Shown here in pieces: positions 1 through 8,370 of a DNA stretch of 44,357 nucleotides. A program made the position numbers and the translations under genes. The notes beneath the pieces are model-generated. The model did not search any database and was not told where the DNA came from. It saw only the letters and a program-made list of their open reading frames with translations. Each line of letters begins with the position of its first letter. Within the stretch, counting starts at the first letter, position 1. This stretch comes from Tabrizicola fusiformis (GTDB lineage: Bacteria > Pseudomonadota > Alphaproteobacteria > Rhodobacterales > Rhodobacteraceae): assembly GCF_013328815.1 (NCBI RefSeq), contig NZ_JABUHN010000019.1, positions 1 through 44,357 of the forward strand. The letters are read 5' to 3'.

Positions 1-2
1 GG

Positions 3-140
3 TACGACATCCTCAACCCTTACGGCGATGACGACTGAGTCGTTCAGGGTCCGCAGCGCGCTCAACCGTGCCTCAACACCCAACTCGGGGCAGATCAGAT
101 GCGCCAGGCGCCAGCGCAGACGGAAAAGAACGGCCATCAT
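3..140 (-). CDS. Partial hypothetical protein running off the left edge
   Basis: A leftward open frame begins MMAVLFRLRWRLAHLICPE and stays open to the window edge (at least 46 residues). Its ATG overlaps the TGA of the preceding leftward gene in an ATGA arrangement, which is typical of translationally coupled prophage genes. I recognise no family; the visible part is rich in Arg and Leu. It is probably the second gene of an early operon divergent from the CI-like repressor. The evidence is the coupling and the open frame only. Confidence 0.4.
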   Translation of the reverse strand, partial: MMAVLFRLRWRLAHLICPELGVEARLSALRTLNDSVVIAVRVEDVV

Positions 141-424
141 GCGGCTTCCTTCTTGCTTTTGGGGGGGCGGGGGATGTCGCGCGGCCATTCGAGGTCAGCA
201 GGCCAACGGTCGGAGAACCAAGACATTAGGCGCTCGGCAGTCCTGATGTGGCAGCCCGCGCCGGGCTGTCCCAGTTTTTTGAAAAAGTCGCCCTTACCGA
301 GGGCGCGCATCGAGATCGCAAAGTGCGTGACGCCCTGATGGGCAGCCAGACTTTCGGCGAGAGCAAGGAGGGCGTGCTTCTGTTCCATGCCGCAAGCATA
401 GCCTGTAGGGGCCACATAGTTCAA
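137..424 (-). CDS. Small phage-type protein divergent from a CI-like repressor
   Basis: A 95-residue protein rich in basic and aromatic residues, with a lysine-rich end (PKSKKEAA). The middle (ISMRALGKGDFFKKL, then IRTAERLMSWFSD) could form short helices, and the C-terminal WPADLEWPRDIPRPP is distinctive. I know similar short proteins next to repressors in alphaproteobacterial prophages but no assigned function. The position opposite the repressor, across the shared operator, suggests a Cro-like or early regulatory role; that is inference. It overlaps the next leftward gene by 4 nt (ATGA). Confidence 0.6.
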   Translation of the reverse strand: MNYVAPTGYACGMEQKHALLALAESLAAHQGVTHFAISMRALGKGDFFKKLGQPGAGCHIRTAERLMSWFSDRWPADLEWPRDIPRPPKSKKEAA

Positions 425-431
425 GCCCTTA

Positions 432-468
432 TCGGCTAATCATTGCCGAATTAGCCCGAATCGGCTAA
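432..468. promoter_or_regulatory. Candidate repressor operator cluster with three GGCTAA half-sites
   Basis: The 54-bp gap between the divergent genes holds GGCTAAT (434-440), ATTAGCC (450-456) and GGCTAA (463-468). The first two form a 7-bp perfect inverted repeat with a 9-nt spacer. The second and third form TTAGCC-N6-GGCTAA. Such repeated symmetric half-sites between a CI-like repressor and its divergent operon are the expected layout of a lysogeny switch. The binding protein is inferred to be the product starting at 479. Confidence 0.6.
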
Positions 469-478
469 GGTCCGAGCG

Positions 479-1171
479 ATGGATGAGATACTTGCAGCAA
501 TTGATGAGGCGCTGGCCCGGAAGGGCCTGTCCGATGCTGCGGCCTCCAAGTTGGCGGTGGGCAACTATGCTCTCATAAAAAACTTGCGATCATCTCGTGC
601 GACGTCGCCAGAAGACAGACGCACAAACTTCCATGCCCTTCAAAGGCTTGCGGATGTTCTGGGCCTAGAGTGCTATTTCGGGCCACCAAGGGAGGCTGGC
701 ACAGTTCAACAGATTGTTCTGGACGGCGCCGACTTCGCACAAGTTCCCGTCCACGAAGCCGATCTGGCAGCTGGCGTAGGCCGGGAAAACCACACTGAGG
801 TCATGATCGGTCACCTTGCCTTTCGGCGATCCTGGCTCAAGCGTATAGGCGTATCAGCCGCTTCCGCCGTCCTAGCCCGTTCCTCAGGCGAAAGCATGGC
901 GCCGACCATCCATGATGGCGATATGCTTTTGATTGATCGAAGCAAAAGCGAGCCGCCAATTCATTCGCGCGGCCCTAAAGACACGCGACCTGCATCGATC
1001 TACGCCATTCTTGATGACGGAGCCGCGCGGGTCAAACGGATCGAGTTGGCGCCAGCGGGGACATTGGCGCTACTCTCCGACAACCCAGCTTTCGCCCCAG
1101 AATTCCGCCCCATCTCCTCTGTGTCGATTATCGGTAAGGTAATGTGGTGGGGGCATACGAATAGGGATTAG
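479..1171 (+). CDS. CI/LexA-like S24 family repressor
   Basis: A 230-residue phage-type repressor. The N-terminal ~65 residues form a short helical DNA-binding region ([20 protein letters not shown] resembles the HTH of Xre-type repressors). The C-terminal half is a LexA/UmuD-type S24 autopeptidase: GESMAPTI near residue 139 carries the nucleophilic Ser, and ARVKRIE near residue 183 carries the general-base Lys. A candidate Ala-Gly cleavage site lies in DLAAGVG near residue 98. RecA-stimulated self-cleavage would therefore relieve repression during DNA damage (family knowledge). It faces the leftward gene across the operator repeats and is followed after 4 nt by the next gene, suggesting one transcript. 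Confidence 0.85.
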   Translation: MDEILAAIDEALARKGLSDAAASKLAVGNYALIKNLRSSRATSPEDRRTNFHALQRLADVLGLECYFGPPREAGTVQQIVLDGADFAQVPVHEADLAAGVGRENHTEVMIGHLAFRRSWLKRIGVSAASAVLARSSGESMAPTIHDGDMLLIDRSKSEPPIHSRGPKDTRPASIYAILDDGAARVKRIELAPAGTLALLSDNPAFAPEFRPISSVSIIGKVMWWGHTNRD

Positions 1172-1175
1172 TTCT

Positions 1176-1703
1176 ATGGCAGTGTGCAAGACCTGCGGTA
1201 AAGATTTCTTCCGCATTCAGATGGTGGAAGGAACATGCCTGCAATGTGTAGAGGACGCACGCGCCTTGGCGGCGTCTGAAGAACGTATTGCTCGGGAAAG
1301 AACTGTCTCTGAAGCAAACGAGCGGGCCGCCGTCGAGGCAATTGCAGCCTCTCGCATCATCCTAACGACTGAATCCTCTTCCAACCTTCCTGTCTACGAA
1401 CGACTGGACATCATCACGGCCGAAGTCGTGATCGGGATGCACCTTTTTCGGGATATTGCCTCGGCGTTCCGTGACACTTTTGGCGGGCGCAGCGCGACAA
1501 TGCAGAAGGGTCTGCGCGACGCCAGAACGACCGCTCTCGACGAGCTGCGCCGCGAAGCCCTTGCCCTCGGTGCCGATGCCGTGGTGGCCATCGACCTAGA
1601 CTACTCCGAGATATCGGGCGGCGGTAAGTCGATGCTGTTTCTGGTCGCAAGCGGAACAGCAGTGAAACTGACCTCGGCTGATGGAACCAAAGATCGGGCA
1701 TGA
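1176..1703 (+). CDS. YbjQ-like heavy-metal-binding domain protein with N-terminal zinc ribbon
   Basis: 175 residues. The start (CKTCGKDF, then CLQCVED) has two CxxC pairs about 20 residues apart, like a small zinc ribbon. A charged helix follows ([21 protein letters not shown]). The C-terminal ~110 residues fit the YbjQ/UPF0145 fold: [15 protein letters not shown], then [15 protein letters not shown], and [28 protein letters not shown]. YbjQ proteins form oligomeric beta-rich rings of unknown function. It follows the repressor by 4 nt, so it may be co-transcribed and expressed in the lysogen. The role is unknown; the domain assignment is by pattern recognition. Confidence 0.7.
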   Translation: MAVCKTCGKDFFRIQMVEGTCLQCVEDARALAASEERIARERTVSEANERAAVEAIAASRIILTTESSSNLPVYERLDIITAEVVIGMHLFRDIASAFRDTFGGRSATMQKGLRDARTTALDELRREALALGADAVVAIDLDYSEISGGGKSMLFLVASGTAVKLTSADGTKDRA

Positions 1704-1751
1704 TGCCCGCCATTGTTCATGTTATGTTCGCACTTCACTCAGTCGCGGAGC

Positions 1752-2570
1752 ATGACCTTGAACGCCGTTCTCACCCCTGTTGAACCCACCTCTCCTGTCG
1801 CGCCCTGGATGGGCGGAAAACGGAACCTCGCCAAAAGGATCTGCGCGATCCTCGACCAGACGCCTTGCGGCACCTATGCCGAGCCTTTCGTCGGAATGGG
1901 TGGGGTTTTTCTGCGCCGCACCGCCCGCCCGCGGGCCGAGGTGATCAACGATCGCGCCCGCGATGTCGCAACCCTGTTTCGCATCCTCCAGCGGCACTAC
2001 GTCCAGTTTCTGGACACACTGCGGTTCCAGATCACCACCCGCGCCGAGTTTGAGCGCCTTGTCGCCACCGATCCCGACACCCTGACCGATCTGGAGCGGG
2101 CGGGCCGATTCCTCTACCTCCAGCGTTGCGCGTTTGGCGGCAAGGTCTCGGGCCGCAACTTCGGCGTCTCGCGTGAGCGGCCGGGGCAGTTCAACCTCTC
2201 GACGCTGGAACCCATGCTCGAGGCGCTGCACAGCCGCCTCGCGGGCGTCATCGTCGAATGCCTCGACTGGTCCGAGCTGGTGCGCCGCTATGACAGCGAC
2301 GCGACGCTGTTCTATCTGGACCCGCCCTACTGGGGCTGCGAGGGCGATTATGGGAAGGAGCTGTTTTCCCGGGCCGAGTTCGACAAGCTGGCCGCCCAGC
2401 TGCGCGACATCCATGGGCGATTCCTGCTGTCGATCAATGACGTGCCAGAGGTCCGGGCGCTATTCGACTGGGCCGTGATTGAGCCGGTCACAACGACCTA
2501 CACCATCGCGCGCCAGGCGAGCGCGCGGGGCAACCGCGCCGAGCTGCTGATCCGCAATTTCGGGGGGTGA
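1752..2570 (+). CDS. DNA adenine N6-methyltransferase, D12/Dam class
   Basis: Transfers a methyl group from S-adenosylmethionine to adenine N6 in DNA. The class signatures are present: PWMGGKRNLAK at the N-terminus, the SAM-binding motif I AEPFVGMGGVF near residues 44-54, and the catalytic DPPY near residue 190. The length (272 residues) is normal for the family. I start it at ATG 1752 (MTLNAV) because prophage relatives begin there; ATG 1713 is possible, and neither has a well-spaced ribosome site. No partner endonuclease is visible, so it is an orphan methylase, probably a prophage gene that modifies or protects DNA. It lies 48 nt after the YbjQ-like gene. Confidence 0.85.
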   Translation: MTLNAVLTPVEPTSPVAPWMGGKRNLAKRICAILDQTPCGTYAEPFVGMGGVFLRRTARPRAEVINDRARDVATLFRILQRHYVQFLDTLRFQITTRAEFERLVATDPDTLTDLERAGRFLYLQRCAFGGKVSGRNFGVSRERPGQFNLSTLEPMLEALHSRLAGVIVECLDWSELVRRYDSDATLFYLDPPYWGCEGDYGKELFSRAEFDKLAAQLRDIHGRFLLSINDVPEVRALFDWAVIEPVTTTYTIARQASARGNRAELLIRNFGG

Positions 2571-2802
2571 GCAGCGGAAATCGCTTCCCAGTTCGAGCCG
2601 GTGATCTCTATCGGAAATCCCTCGACAAATTTATCTATATCAATGGCTTACCGTTAACTGGGAAGTGAAATCGGAACTGGGTGCGTAACTTCCCGGTTCC
2701 GTTCGGGCCAGAAAGGCAGAAATCTGGTTTTCTGGCCCGTATACCTTCTGTTTTATCGTTATTTGAAGGTGCTTTAGCCTTCGCTGTGCCCCTCGCATCG
2801 CG
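2571..2802. other. Non-coding gap between methylase and dnaE2, with one hairpin
   Basis: No convincing gene lies here. CGGGCCAGAAA (2704-2714) and TTTCTGGCCCG (2729-2739) form an 11-bp perfect stem with a 14-nt loop, followed by a pyrimidine-rich stretch (ctgttttatcg). It could terminate the rightward methylase transcript, the leftward imu transcript, or both. The base composition is lower in GC than in dnaE2 proper. Confidence 0.4.
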
Positions 2803-5800
2803 TCAGCACCACTTGGCCGCGTAAACGGCCCTTGAAGGCCATTTGAACGCCATCTGCAAGACATTGGCCATCGGTCCTCGCGGGCCAGATTCCATCCTGC
2901 AATCCCTTGATTTCCCCTGCGTTTTCACCTGTTCCCGGCTGTTTTCACTAATTCCCGCTTTTGTGCAGGTCTTCGTGTCTCTCAACAGTGGTGCAAGGCT
3001 TCGATCTGACAGGCGCAGAAGAACATCGCTGCGGTCCTGCAGGCTTTCGACGACAATATGGGTCACGCCGGAGGCCGTGTCACGTTGCAGGCGTCCCGCC
3101 ACCTGCATCAGACGGGCGGTCATGATCACCTTGCGGAAGGCGGTCATCACCTTGGGCCAGACGACAAGATTGGCCACACCCGTTTCATCCTCAAGCGTGA
3201 TGAAGCAAACGCCCTTGGCGCTGCCCGGCCGTTGGCGCACCAGAACCAGCCCGGCAAGCCTGACGCGACGGTTGTTGGGAACGCCCTCCAAGTCGGTGGC
3301 GCGGGCAAACCCCTGCAGTGCCATGCTGGCGCGCAGGAAGGCCATCGGATGCGCCTTCAGTGACAGGCGCAGCGTCTGGTAATCAGCCACCACCTGTTCG
3401 CACAGCGGCATCTGCGGCAGATGGGCCGCAGGCTCGTCCCCCTCGTCCTGACCCGACCGGAACAGCGGCAGGTCGGGGGCATCACGCAGGGCTTTTGCCT
3501 CCCACAGGGCGGCGCGGCGATCCAGCCCCATGGAGCGGAAAGCATCGGCGGCGGCCAGCGCGTGGATCGTCCGGCCGTTCAGGCCGGCGCGTGTGGCGAG
3601 ATCGGGCAGGCGGGTGAAGGGTTCATCGCGGGCGCGTATCAAGCGCCCTGCCGCTACGGGCGACATGCCCTCTATCTGCCGCAGGCCCAACCGCAGGGCA
3701 AAACTGTTGCCCGAGGGTTCCAGCGTGTTGTCCCATTCGCTGAAATTCACGTCTACCTCGCGCAAGTCAACGCCATGCTCGCGGGCATCCCGCACGATCT
3801 GGGCCGGGGCATAGAATCCCATGGGCTGACTGTTCAGCAGCGCGCAGGCAAAGGCGGCCGGGTAATGACATTTCAGCCAGGATGAAACATAGACCAGCAG
3901 GGCAAAGCTGACCGCATGACTTTCGGGAAAGCCATAATCGCCAAAGCCCTTGATCTGGTCGAAACAGCGTTTGGCGAAATCGGGATCATAGCCGCGTTCG
4001 ATCATCCGGCCGACCATCAGATTCTCAAGCCGACCGATTGTGCCGCGCGACCGGAAGGTGGCCATGGCTCGGCGCAGTTGATTGGCCTCGGCCGAGGAAA
4101 ACCGGGCGGCGACCATGGCAATCTTCATCGCCTGTTCCTGAAAGATCGGCACGCCAAAGGTGCGGCCAAGGATGCTGCGCAATTCGTCCGGGTCATGCGG
4201 CGGGGCTGGCGAGGGGTATTCCTCGGGCTCGACCCCGTTGCGCCGGCGCAGATAGGGATGCACCATGTCGCCCTGAATCGGGCCGGGGCGGACGATGGCG
4301 ACCTCGACCACCAGATCATAGAACTTCCGGGGTTTCAGGCGTGGCAGCATGTTCATCTGCGCCCGGCTTTCCACCTGAAAGACGCCGATGCTGTCGCCTT
4401 TGCACAGCATGTCGTAGGTGTCCTTGTCGTCCTGCGGGATCGAGGCGAGATCATGCGTCACGCCATACTGGCGGCGCAGGATGTCAAAACATTTGCGGAT
4501 GCAGGTCAGCATTCCCAAGGCCAGAATGTCCACCTTGAGGATGCCCAGTTCGTCGATGTCGTCCTTGTCCCATTCGATGAAACTGCGGTCGGGCATGGCG
4601 GCATTGCCGATGGGCACGGTGTCATGCAGCGCGCCTTCGGTCAGGATGAAGCCGCCGACATGCTGGCCCAGATGGCGCGGCATCCCGATCAACTGCTCGG
4701 CCAGCCTGATGGTGCGCGCCATCAGCGGGTCGGTCAGGTCAACCCCGGCCTCGCGGCTGTTCGCCTCGCCCATGCTGGTGCCCCAACTGCCCCAGACGGT
4801 TTTTGCCAGCGCCGCCGTCACATCTTCGGACAGGCCCATCACCTTGCCCACCTCGCGGATGGCGCTGCGGGGGCGGTAATGGATGACCGTGGCGCAAAGG
4901 CCGGCGCGATGGCGGCCGTATTTGTCATAGATATGCTGGATCACCTCTTCGCGGCGTTCATGTTCAAAATCGACGTCGATGTCGGGTGGCTCGTCGCGGT
5001 CCAGGCTGATGAAGCGCTCGAAGAGCAGTTCCTGTTCCGCAGGATCGACCGAAGTGATGCCCAGCACGAAGCAGACCGCAGAATTGGCGGCGGAACCCCG
5101 CCCCTGGCAGAGGATGCCCTGCGCCCGCGCCCAGAGGACGATCTCGTGGATTGTCAGGAAATATTGAGGAATTTTCTTCAGCCCGATGATCTCCAGCTCC
5201 TTGACCAGAAGGCCGTGCACCTTGCCTGACAGGCCTTGCGGATAGCGCGCGGCGGCACCTTCCCAGGTCAGTTTTTCCAACTGGCTTTGCGGGGTTTCCC
5301 CGGGCGGCACCGTTTCCATCGGATAGTGATAGGCCAGTTCGGTCAGGCTGAAGGCGCAGGCATCGGCCACCTCGCGCGTGGCGCGGATGGCATGGGGCCA
5401 ATCGGCGAAAAGCAGGACCATCTCGGCAGGCGATTTCAGGTGGCGCTCGGCATTGGGCTCCAGCAGGAAGCCCGCCTTGTGGATTGTGGTCTTCTCACGG
5501 ATGCAGGTCATCACGTCCTGCAAGGGGCGGCGCTCGGCGGCGTGGTAATGCACATCATTGGTCGCAAGGATCGACAGGCCATGCGCGCGGGCCAGCCGAT
5601 CCAGCCGGTTGATCCGCGCCCGGTCGTCGCCGCGATAGAGGTAGCTGACCGCGATATGGCGCAGGGTCGGCAGGCGGTGCGTCAGCTCGGGCATACGGCG
5701 AGGCAACTCATCATCGGGCAGGACGATCAGTTGCACCCCTTCGACATGGGTGGCCAGATCGGCAAGGGTGATGTCGCAGACGCCCTTGGCCTGCCATTCG

Positions 5801-6171
5801 CCGCCCGGATCCTGCCGCTTGCCCTTGGTCAGAAGCGTGCAGAGCCGGCCATAAGCCATGCGGTCACGGGGATAGGCAAGAAACTCTTCGCCCGTGACCA
5901 GCCGCAGGCGGCAGCCGATCACCGGGCGCAGGTTGGCCTTCTTCGCCTCGGCATGAAGCCGCACCACGCCGGCCATCGTGTTCAGATCGGCTACGCCAAG
6001 CGCATCATATCCAAGGGCATGGGCCGCACCGGCCAGTTCACTTGCGTCGGAGGCACCGCGCAGAAAGGAATAAGGCGTGGTCACTCCAAGCTCCACATAA
6101 TCCGCGCGCGGATTGGGGACGAAATCCCCGGTCAGCGTCTTGCGGATACGGCGGTTGTCATTGTCTGGCAT
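2803..6171 (-). CDS. dnaE2: Error-prone DNA polymerase DnaE2 (ImuC)
   Basis: Catalytic C-family polymerase of the SOS mutasome, performing translesion synthesis with ImuA/ImuB and the beta clamp. It has about 1122 residues. The PHP domain opens the protein (YVELGVTTPYSFLRGASD, then DALGVADLN). The polymerase acidic site PDIDVDFEHERR is near residue 400, and LKVDILALGML with the third catalytic Asp is near 547. An OB-fold (VRLAGLVLVRQRPGSAKG) lies near the end. The start is ATG 6171, which overlaps the imuB stop (TGATG); an upstream in-frame extension is implausible. Oddity: the C-terminus after DRSLAPLL (from about 2990 leftward) does not resemble the usual family ending (HPR..SRDFH type), suggesting a replaced tail. 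Confidence 0.95.
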   Translation of the reverse strand: MPDNDNRRIRKTLTGDFVPNPRADYVELGVTTPYSFLRGASDASELAGAAHALGYDALGVADLNTMAGVVRLHAEAKKANLRPVIGCRLRLVTGEEFLAYPRDRMAYGRLCTLLTKGKRQDPGGEWQAKGVCDITLADLATHVEGVQLIVLPDDELPRRMPELTHRLPTLRHIAVSYLYRGDDRARINRLDRLARAHGLSILATNDVHYHAAERRPLQDVMTCIREKTTIHKAGFLLEPNAERHLKSPAEMVLLFADWPHAIRATREVADACAFSLTELAYHYPMETVPPGETPQSQLEKLTWEGAAARYPQGLSGKVHGLLVKELEIIGLKKIPQYFLTIHEIVLWARAQGILCQGRGSAANSAVCFVLGITSVDPAEQELLFERFISLDRDEPPDIDVDFEHERREEVIQHIYDKYGRHRAGLCATVIHYRPRSAIREVGKVMGLSEDVTAALAKTVWGSWGTSMGEANSREAGVDLTDPLMARTIRLAEQLIGMPRHLGQHVGGFILTEGALHDTVPIGNAAMPDRSFIEWDKDDIDELGILKVDILALGMLTCIRKCFDILRRQYGVTHDLASIPQDDKDTYDMLCKGDSIGVFQVESRAQMNMLPRLKPRKFYDLVVEVAIVRPGPIQGDMVHPYLRRRNGVEPEEYPSPAPPHDPDELRSILGRTFGVPIFQEQAMKIAMVAARFSSAEANQLRRAMATFRSRGTIGRLENLMVGRMIERGYDPDFAKRCFDQIKGFGDYGFPESHAVSFALLVYVSSWLKCHYPAAFACALLNSQPMGFYAPAQIVRDAREHGVDLREVDVNFSEWDNTLEPSGNSFALRLGLRQIEGMSPVAAGRLIRARDEPFTRLPDLATRAGLNGRTIHALAAADAFRSMGLDRRAALWEAKALRDAPDLPLFRSGQDEGDEPAAHLPQMPLCEQVVADYQTLRLSLKAHPMAFLRASMALQGFARATDLEGVPNNRRVRLAGLVLVRQRPGSAKGVCFITLEDETGVANLVVWPKVMTAFRKVIMTARLMQVAGRLQRDTASGVTHIVVESLQDRSDVLLRLSDRSLAPLLRDTKTCTKAGISENSREQVKTQGKSRDCRMESGPRGPMANVLQMAFKWPSRAVYAAKWC

Positions 6172-7718
6172 CAGGCGAATATCCCATGCAGGAACCAGCG
6201 GGGGGCACCGCCACGGCCATCGCCTTGCAACCCTTCCCGATAGAGCCAGAAGCGGTGGCCCTCCTCGTCCTCGACCTTGAAGTAATCGCGCAGGCGGGTG
6301 CCGGACTTGTCCTGCCACCATTCCGGCGCAATGCGCTCCGGCCCTTGATAGCGCGTGACCCGATAGCCGCGTCGTCGCCATTGAAACTGGGCAGGGGGGC
6401 CTTCGGGCATGGCATAAAGCACCCTGACCTCTTCCGGGTGATCCAACAGGCGCTGTGGGCGTTCGGAGACCGGATATGTCTGGCCGGGCGCATCGATCAT
6501 CGGGGCGCCCCGCGCCTCGGCTCGTTCAGGGATATGGCTTGCGACGGGCCGAAGCTGCGCCAAGGTCGTGCGACCGAAGCGTGCGGTCAACCTGTCGACA
6601 AGATGTGAAATCTCAAGCCCGGCCTCGCTGCCGCCCGCAAGATCGACCTGCTGCAGGCCAAGAGGTTCGGTGGCCGGGGCTTCCAGCGAGATCAGGTCAA
6701 ACCCAAAGCCCGGATTTATCCGCTCCAGCCGGTCGCGGAACAGAAAGGCCAGATGCGCAGGCTCGCGACTGGGCAGGGCACAAGCGACCTCGATGCGGCT
6801 GATCTCGCCATCGGTGCGATAGACGGTCAGGCGCAGGCGGCGCGCGCCCTGATGGGCCTGGGCCATTCGGCCGCACAATTCCGCGCACAGGCTCGGCAGG
6901 TGATGGGTCGGATCAAGGATCGGTTCGGCCAGCTTTGCATCGGCGCGAAAGACTGGTGGCATGTCGGGCGGGGAAACCGGCTCGGGCAGATGACCCGTCA
7001 TCTGGTCCAACCGGATCAGCGGGTTTTGTGCCGGACCCGCGCGCGAAAACCTGCGCGCAAGCGAAAGGCGCGGCAGATCAGCGAGAGAGCCGATCGAGCG
7101 CAGCCCTAGCCGGTTCAAGAGCAGCACCGTCTCGGCATCCAGCCGTAGGGCCACCACCGGCAGCGGTGCAAGGTCGGCCAGATCGTGACAGATCGCTCGC
7201 ACAGGTCCGAACCGCGCCAACGCCCAGGCCGCCCCCCAACTGGGCGCCACTGCAAGCCGGGAGGAAAACCCCAGCATAGAAAGGTCAGCCTCCATCTGCG
7301 TCAGCATCTTCGTCTCCCCGCGCCACAGGTGGTCCGACCCGGTGGTGTCAAGGACCAGGCCGTGCCCGCCGGACACCACCTCGGCCGTCCAATCGTCAGC
7401 TGCCGTCCAGGGGCACCAGCGCCGCGCCCAAAGGGCAAGGCGTTCCAGCGCCGCCCTATCGCCTTCACAATCAGCATAATCCACCCGCAATTGGGGACAG
7501 AGCGCCCGCATATCGACCACGCGTGCGCCGGTCGTTACCCCCGACAGATGCGCCACCCGATTGACGGCATGAACGACCGGACCATGCGCGCCCCCAACCG
7601 CCAGCGCCTGCGGCTGATCATCGGGCTGCGCGTTGCCCCACTGCTCCTGTATCTTCCGCCAGCGCTCCATCGGGAACTGCGGTAACCAGATGGATACGAT
7701 TCGCCGCCCCGCGTTCAT
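6171..7718 (-). CDS. imuB: ImuB, Y-family polymerase-like mutasome hub
   Basis: 515 residues. ImuB is a Y-family polymerase relative that lacks the catalytic acidic residues and instead recruits DnaE2 to the beta clamp (family knowledge). The start RRIVSIWLPQFPMERW replaces the acidic motif of active DinB/UmuC enzymes, as expected for ImuB. Typical later segments include GARVVDMRALCPQL, GLVLDTTGSDHLWRGE, SIGSLADLPRLSLARRF, and a C-terminal RRGYRVTRYQGPERIAPEWW followed by TRLRDYFKVEDEEGHRFWLYREG. It is the middle gene of the cassette: 101 nt overlap with imuA upstream and TGATG coupling to dnaE2 downstream. Confidence 0.93.
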   Translation of the reverse strand: MNAGRRIVSIWLPQFPMERWRKIQEQWGNAQPDDQPQALAVGGAHGPVVHAVNRVAHLSGVTTGARVVDMRALCPQLRVDYADCEGDRAALERLALWARRWCPWTAADDWTAEVVSGGHGLVLDTTGSDHLWRGETKMLTQMEADLSMLGFSSRLAVAPSWGAAWALARFGPVRAICHDLADLAPLPVVALRLDAETVLLLNRLGLRSIGSLADLPRLSLARRFSRAGPAQNPLIRLDQMTGHLPEPVSPPDMPPVFRADAKLAEPILDPTHHLPSLCAELCGRMAQAHQGARRLRLTVYRTDGEISRIEVACALPSREPAHLAFLFRDRLERINPGFGFDLISLEAPATEPLGLQQVDLAGGSEAGLEISHLVDRLTARFGRTTLAQLRPVASHIPERAEARGAPMIDAPGQTYPVSERPQRLLDHPEEVRVLYAMPEGPPAQFQWRRRGYRVTRYQGPERIAPEWWQDKSGTRLRDYFKVEDEEGHRFWLYREGLQGDGRGGAPRWFLHGIFA

Positions 7719-8304
7719 GGCGCGCCACCCATTCCCCCGGCCGCTTGTCGCGCGACCGAAACAGCTCTACTCGCCAGCGCGGATCCCCGGGCGCCCGCGG
7801 ATCGTCGGGATTGCAGGTCGAGGGCAGCGTGGCAATCCGCCAGCGGTCGCGCGCCGCGCTCAGATCCGCAGTGGCCGCCTGCCGGATCAGCCAGCAAGGC
7901 ACGCCCGATGCCTCTGCCCGCAAGGCCAGACGCTTCATCGCCGTAAAGCTCACCGCCGTCGGATTGCCCCGGATTTCGGCGATGACCGCAGCCAGAGCCC
8001 GGCAGCGCAGGCCCTCCTCGACCGCAGTCATCACATCGGCCGGTCGGGAAAGCTGCATCACCATCAGGGGCCTTTGCAGCCCAAGACCTGCCAGAAAGGG
8101 ATGCCCCGTCTCGCGTTGCGCCAGCCGATCCTGAATCCAAAGCACAGGCGCCGCTCCAGAGCCAAGCCGCGTCAGGGCAAACCCGATCGCGGCCGCCTCT
8201 GCCCCCGGTTCGGGAAACACCTCGGACAGGGTTATGTCGGCCTGCGGCGCACGGGAAGCCGACCGCCGAGCTTGGACTATGGAAGGTGCATCCATTCGGA
8301 GCAT
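7618..8304 (-). CDS. imuA: ImuA, SOS mutasome accessory protein
   Basis: About 228 residues; SulA/RecA-like accessory factor of the ImuA-ImuB-DnaE2 mutasome. Recognisable segments are ITLSEVFPEPGAEAAAIGFAL, then PVLWIQDRLAQRETG, RCRALAAVIAEIRG and LTAMKRLALRAEASGVPCWLIR-type strands, ending in GEWVARHERGAANRIHLVTAV. The start is uncertain. ATG 8304 is listed, ATG 8295 is possible, and GTG 8319 sits 9 nt after AAGGGA but almost inside the LexA box. Its 3' end runs 101 nt into imuB; the tail matches the family, so the overlap appears real. First gene of the SOS operon. Confidence 0.88.
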   Translation of the reverse strand: MLRMDAPSIVQARRSASRAPQADITLSEVFPEPGAEAAAIGFALTRLGSGAAPVLWIQDRLAQRETGHPFLAGLGLQRPLMVMQLSRPADVMTAVEEGLRCRALAAVIAEIRGNPTAVSFTAMKRLALRAEASGVPCWLIRQAATADLSAARDRWRIATLPSTCNPDDPRAPGDPRWRVELFRSRDKRPGEWVARHERGAANRIHLVTAVPDGALAEDTGAVGQRAAR

Positions 8305-8326
8305 GGCACACGGAATCACACCAATA

Positions 8327-8370
8327 GTTCCCTTTTTGTTCCATTATAATGGGTGTGAGCCACGGGCAAG
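8327..8370 (-). promoter_or_regulatory. LexA-controlled promoter of imuA-imuB-dnaE2
   Basis: A perfect alphaproteobacterial SOS box, GTTC-N7-GTTC, occupies 8327-8341 (GAAC-N7-GAAC on the transcribed strand). Directly upstream in the transcript direction is a TATAAT -10 (plus-strand 8343-8348). A weak -35, CTTGCC/TTGCCC, lies at 8364-8370 with 15-16 bp spacing. The predicted start of transcription falls inside the box, so LexA binding would block initiation. This directly explains DNA-damage induction of the cassette. Confidence 0.85.

Noticed and set aside
2640-2864. A 74-codon leftward frame over the dnaE2 3' boundary
   Set aside because: No homology, no ribosome site and overlap with the dnaE2 frame; probably chance.
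3916-6243. Two long rightward frames opposite dnaE2
   Set aside because: They are complementary-strand shadows of a well-conserved gene with no start-site or domain support.
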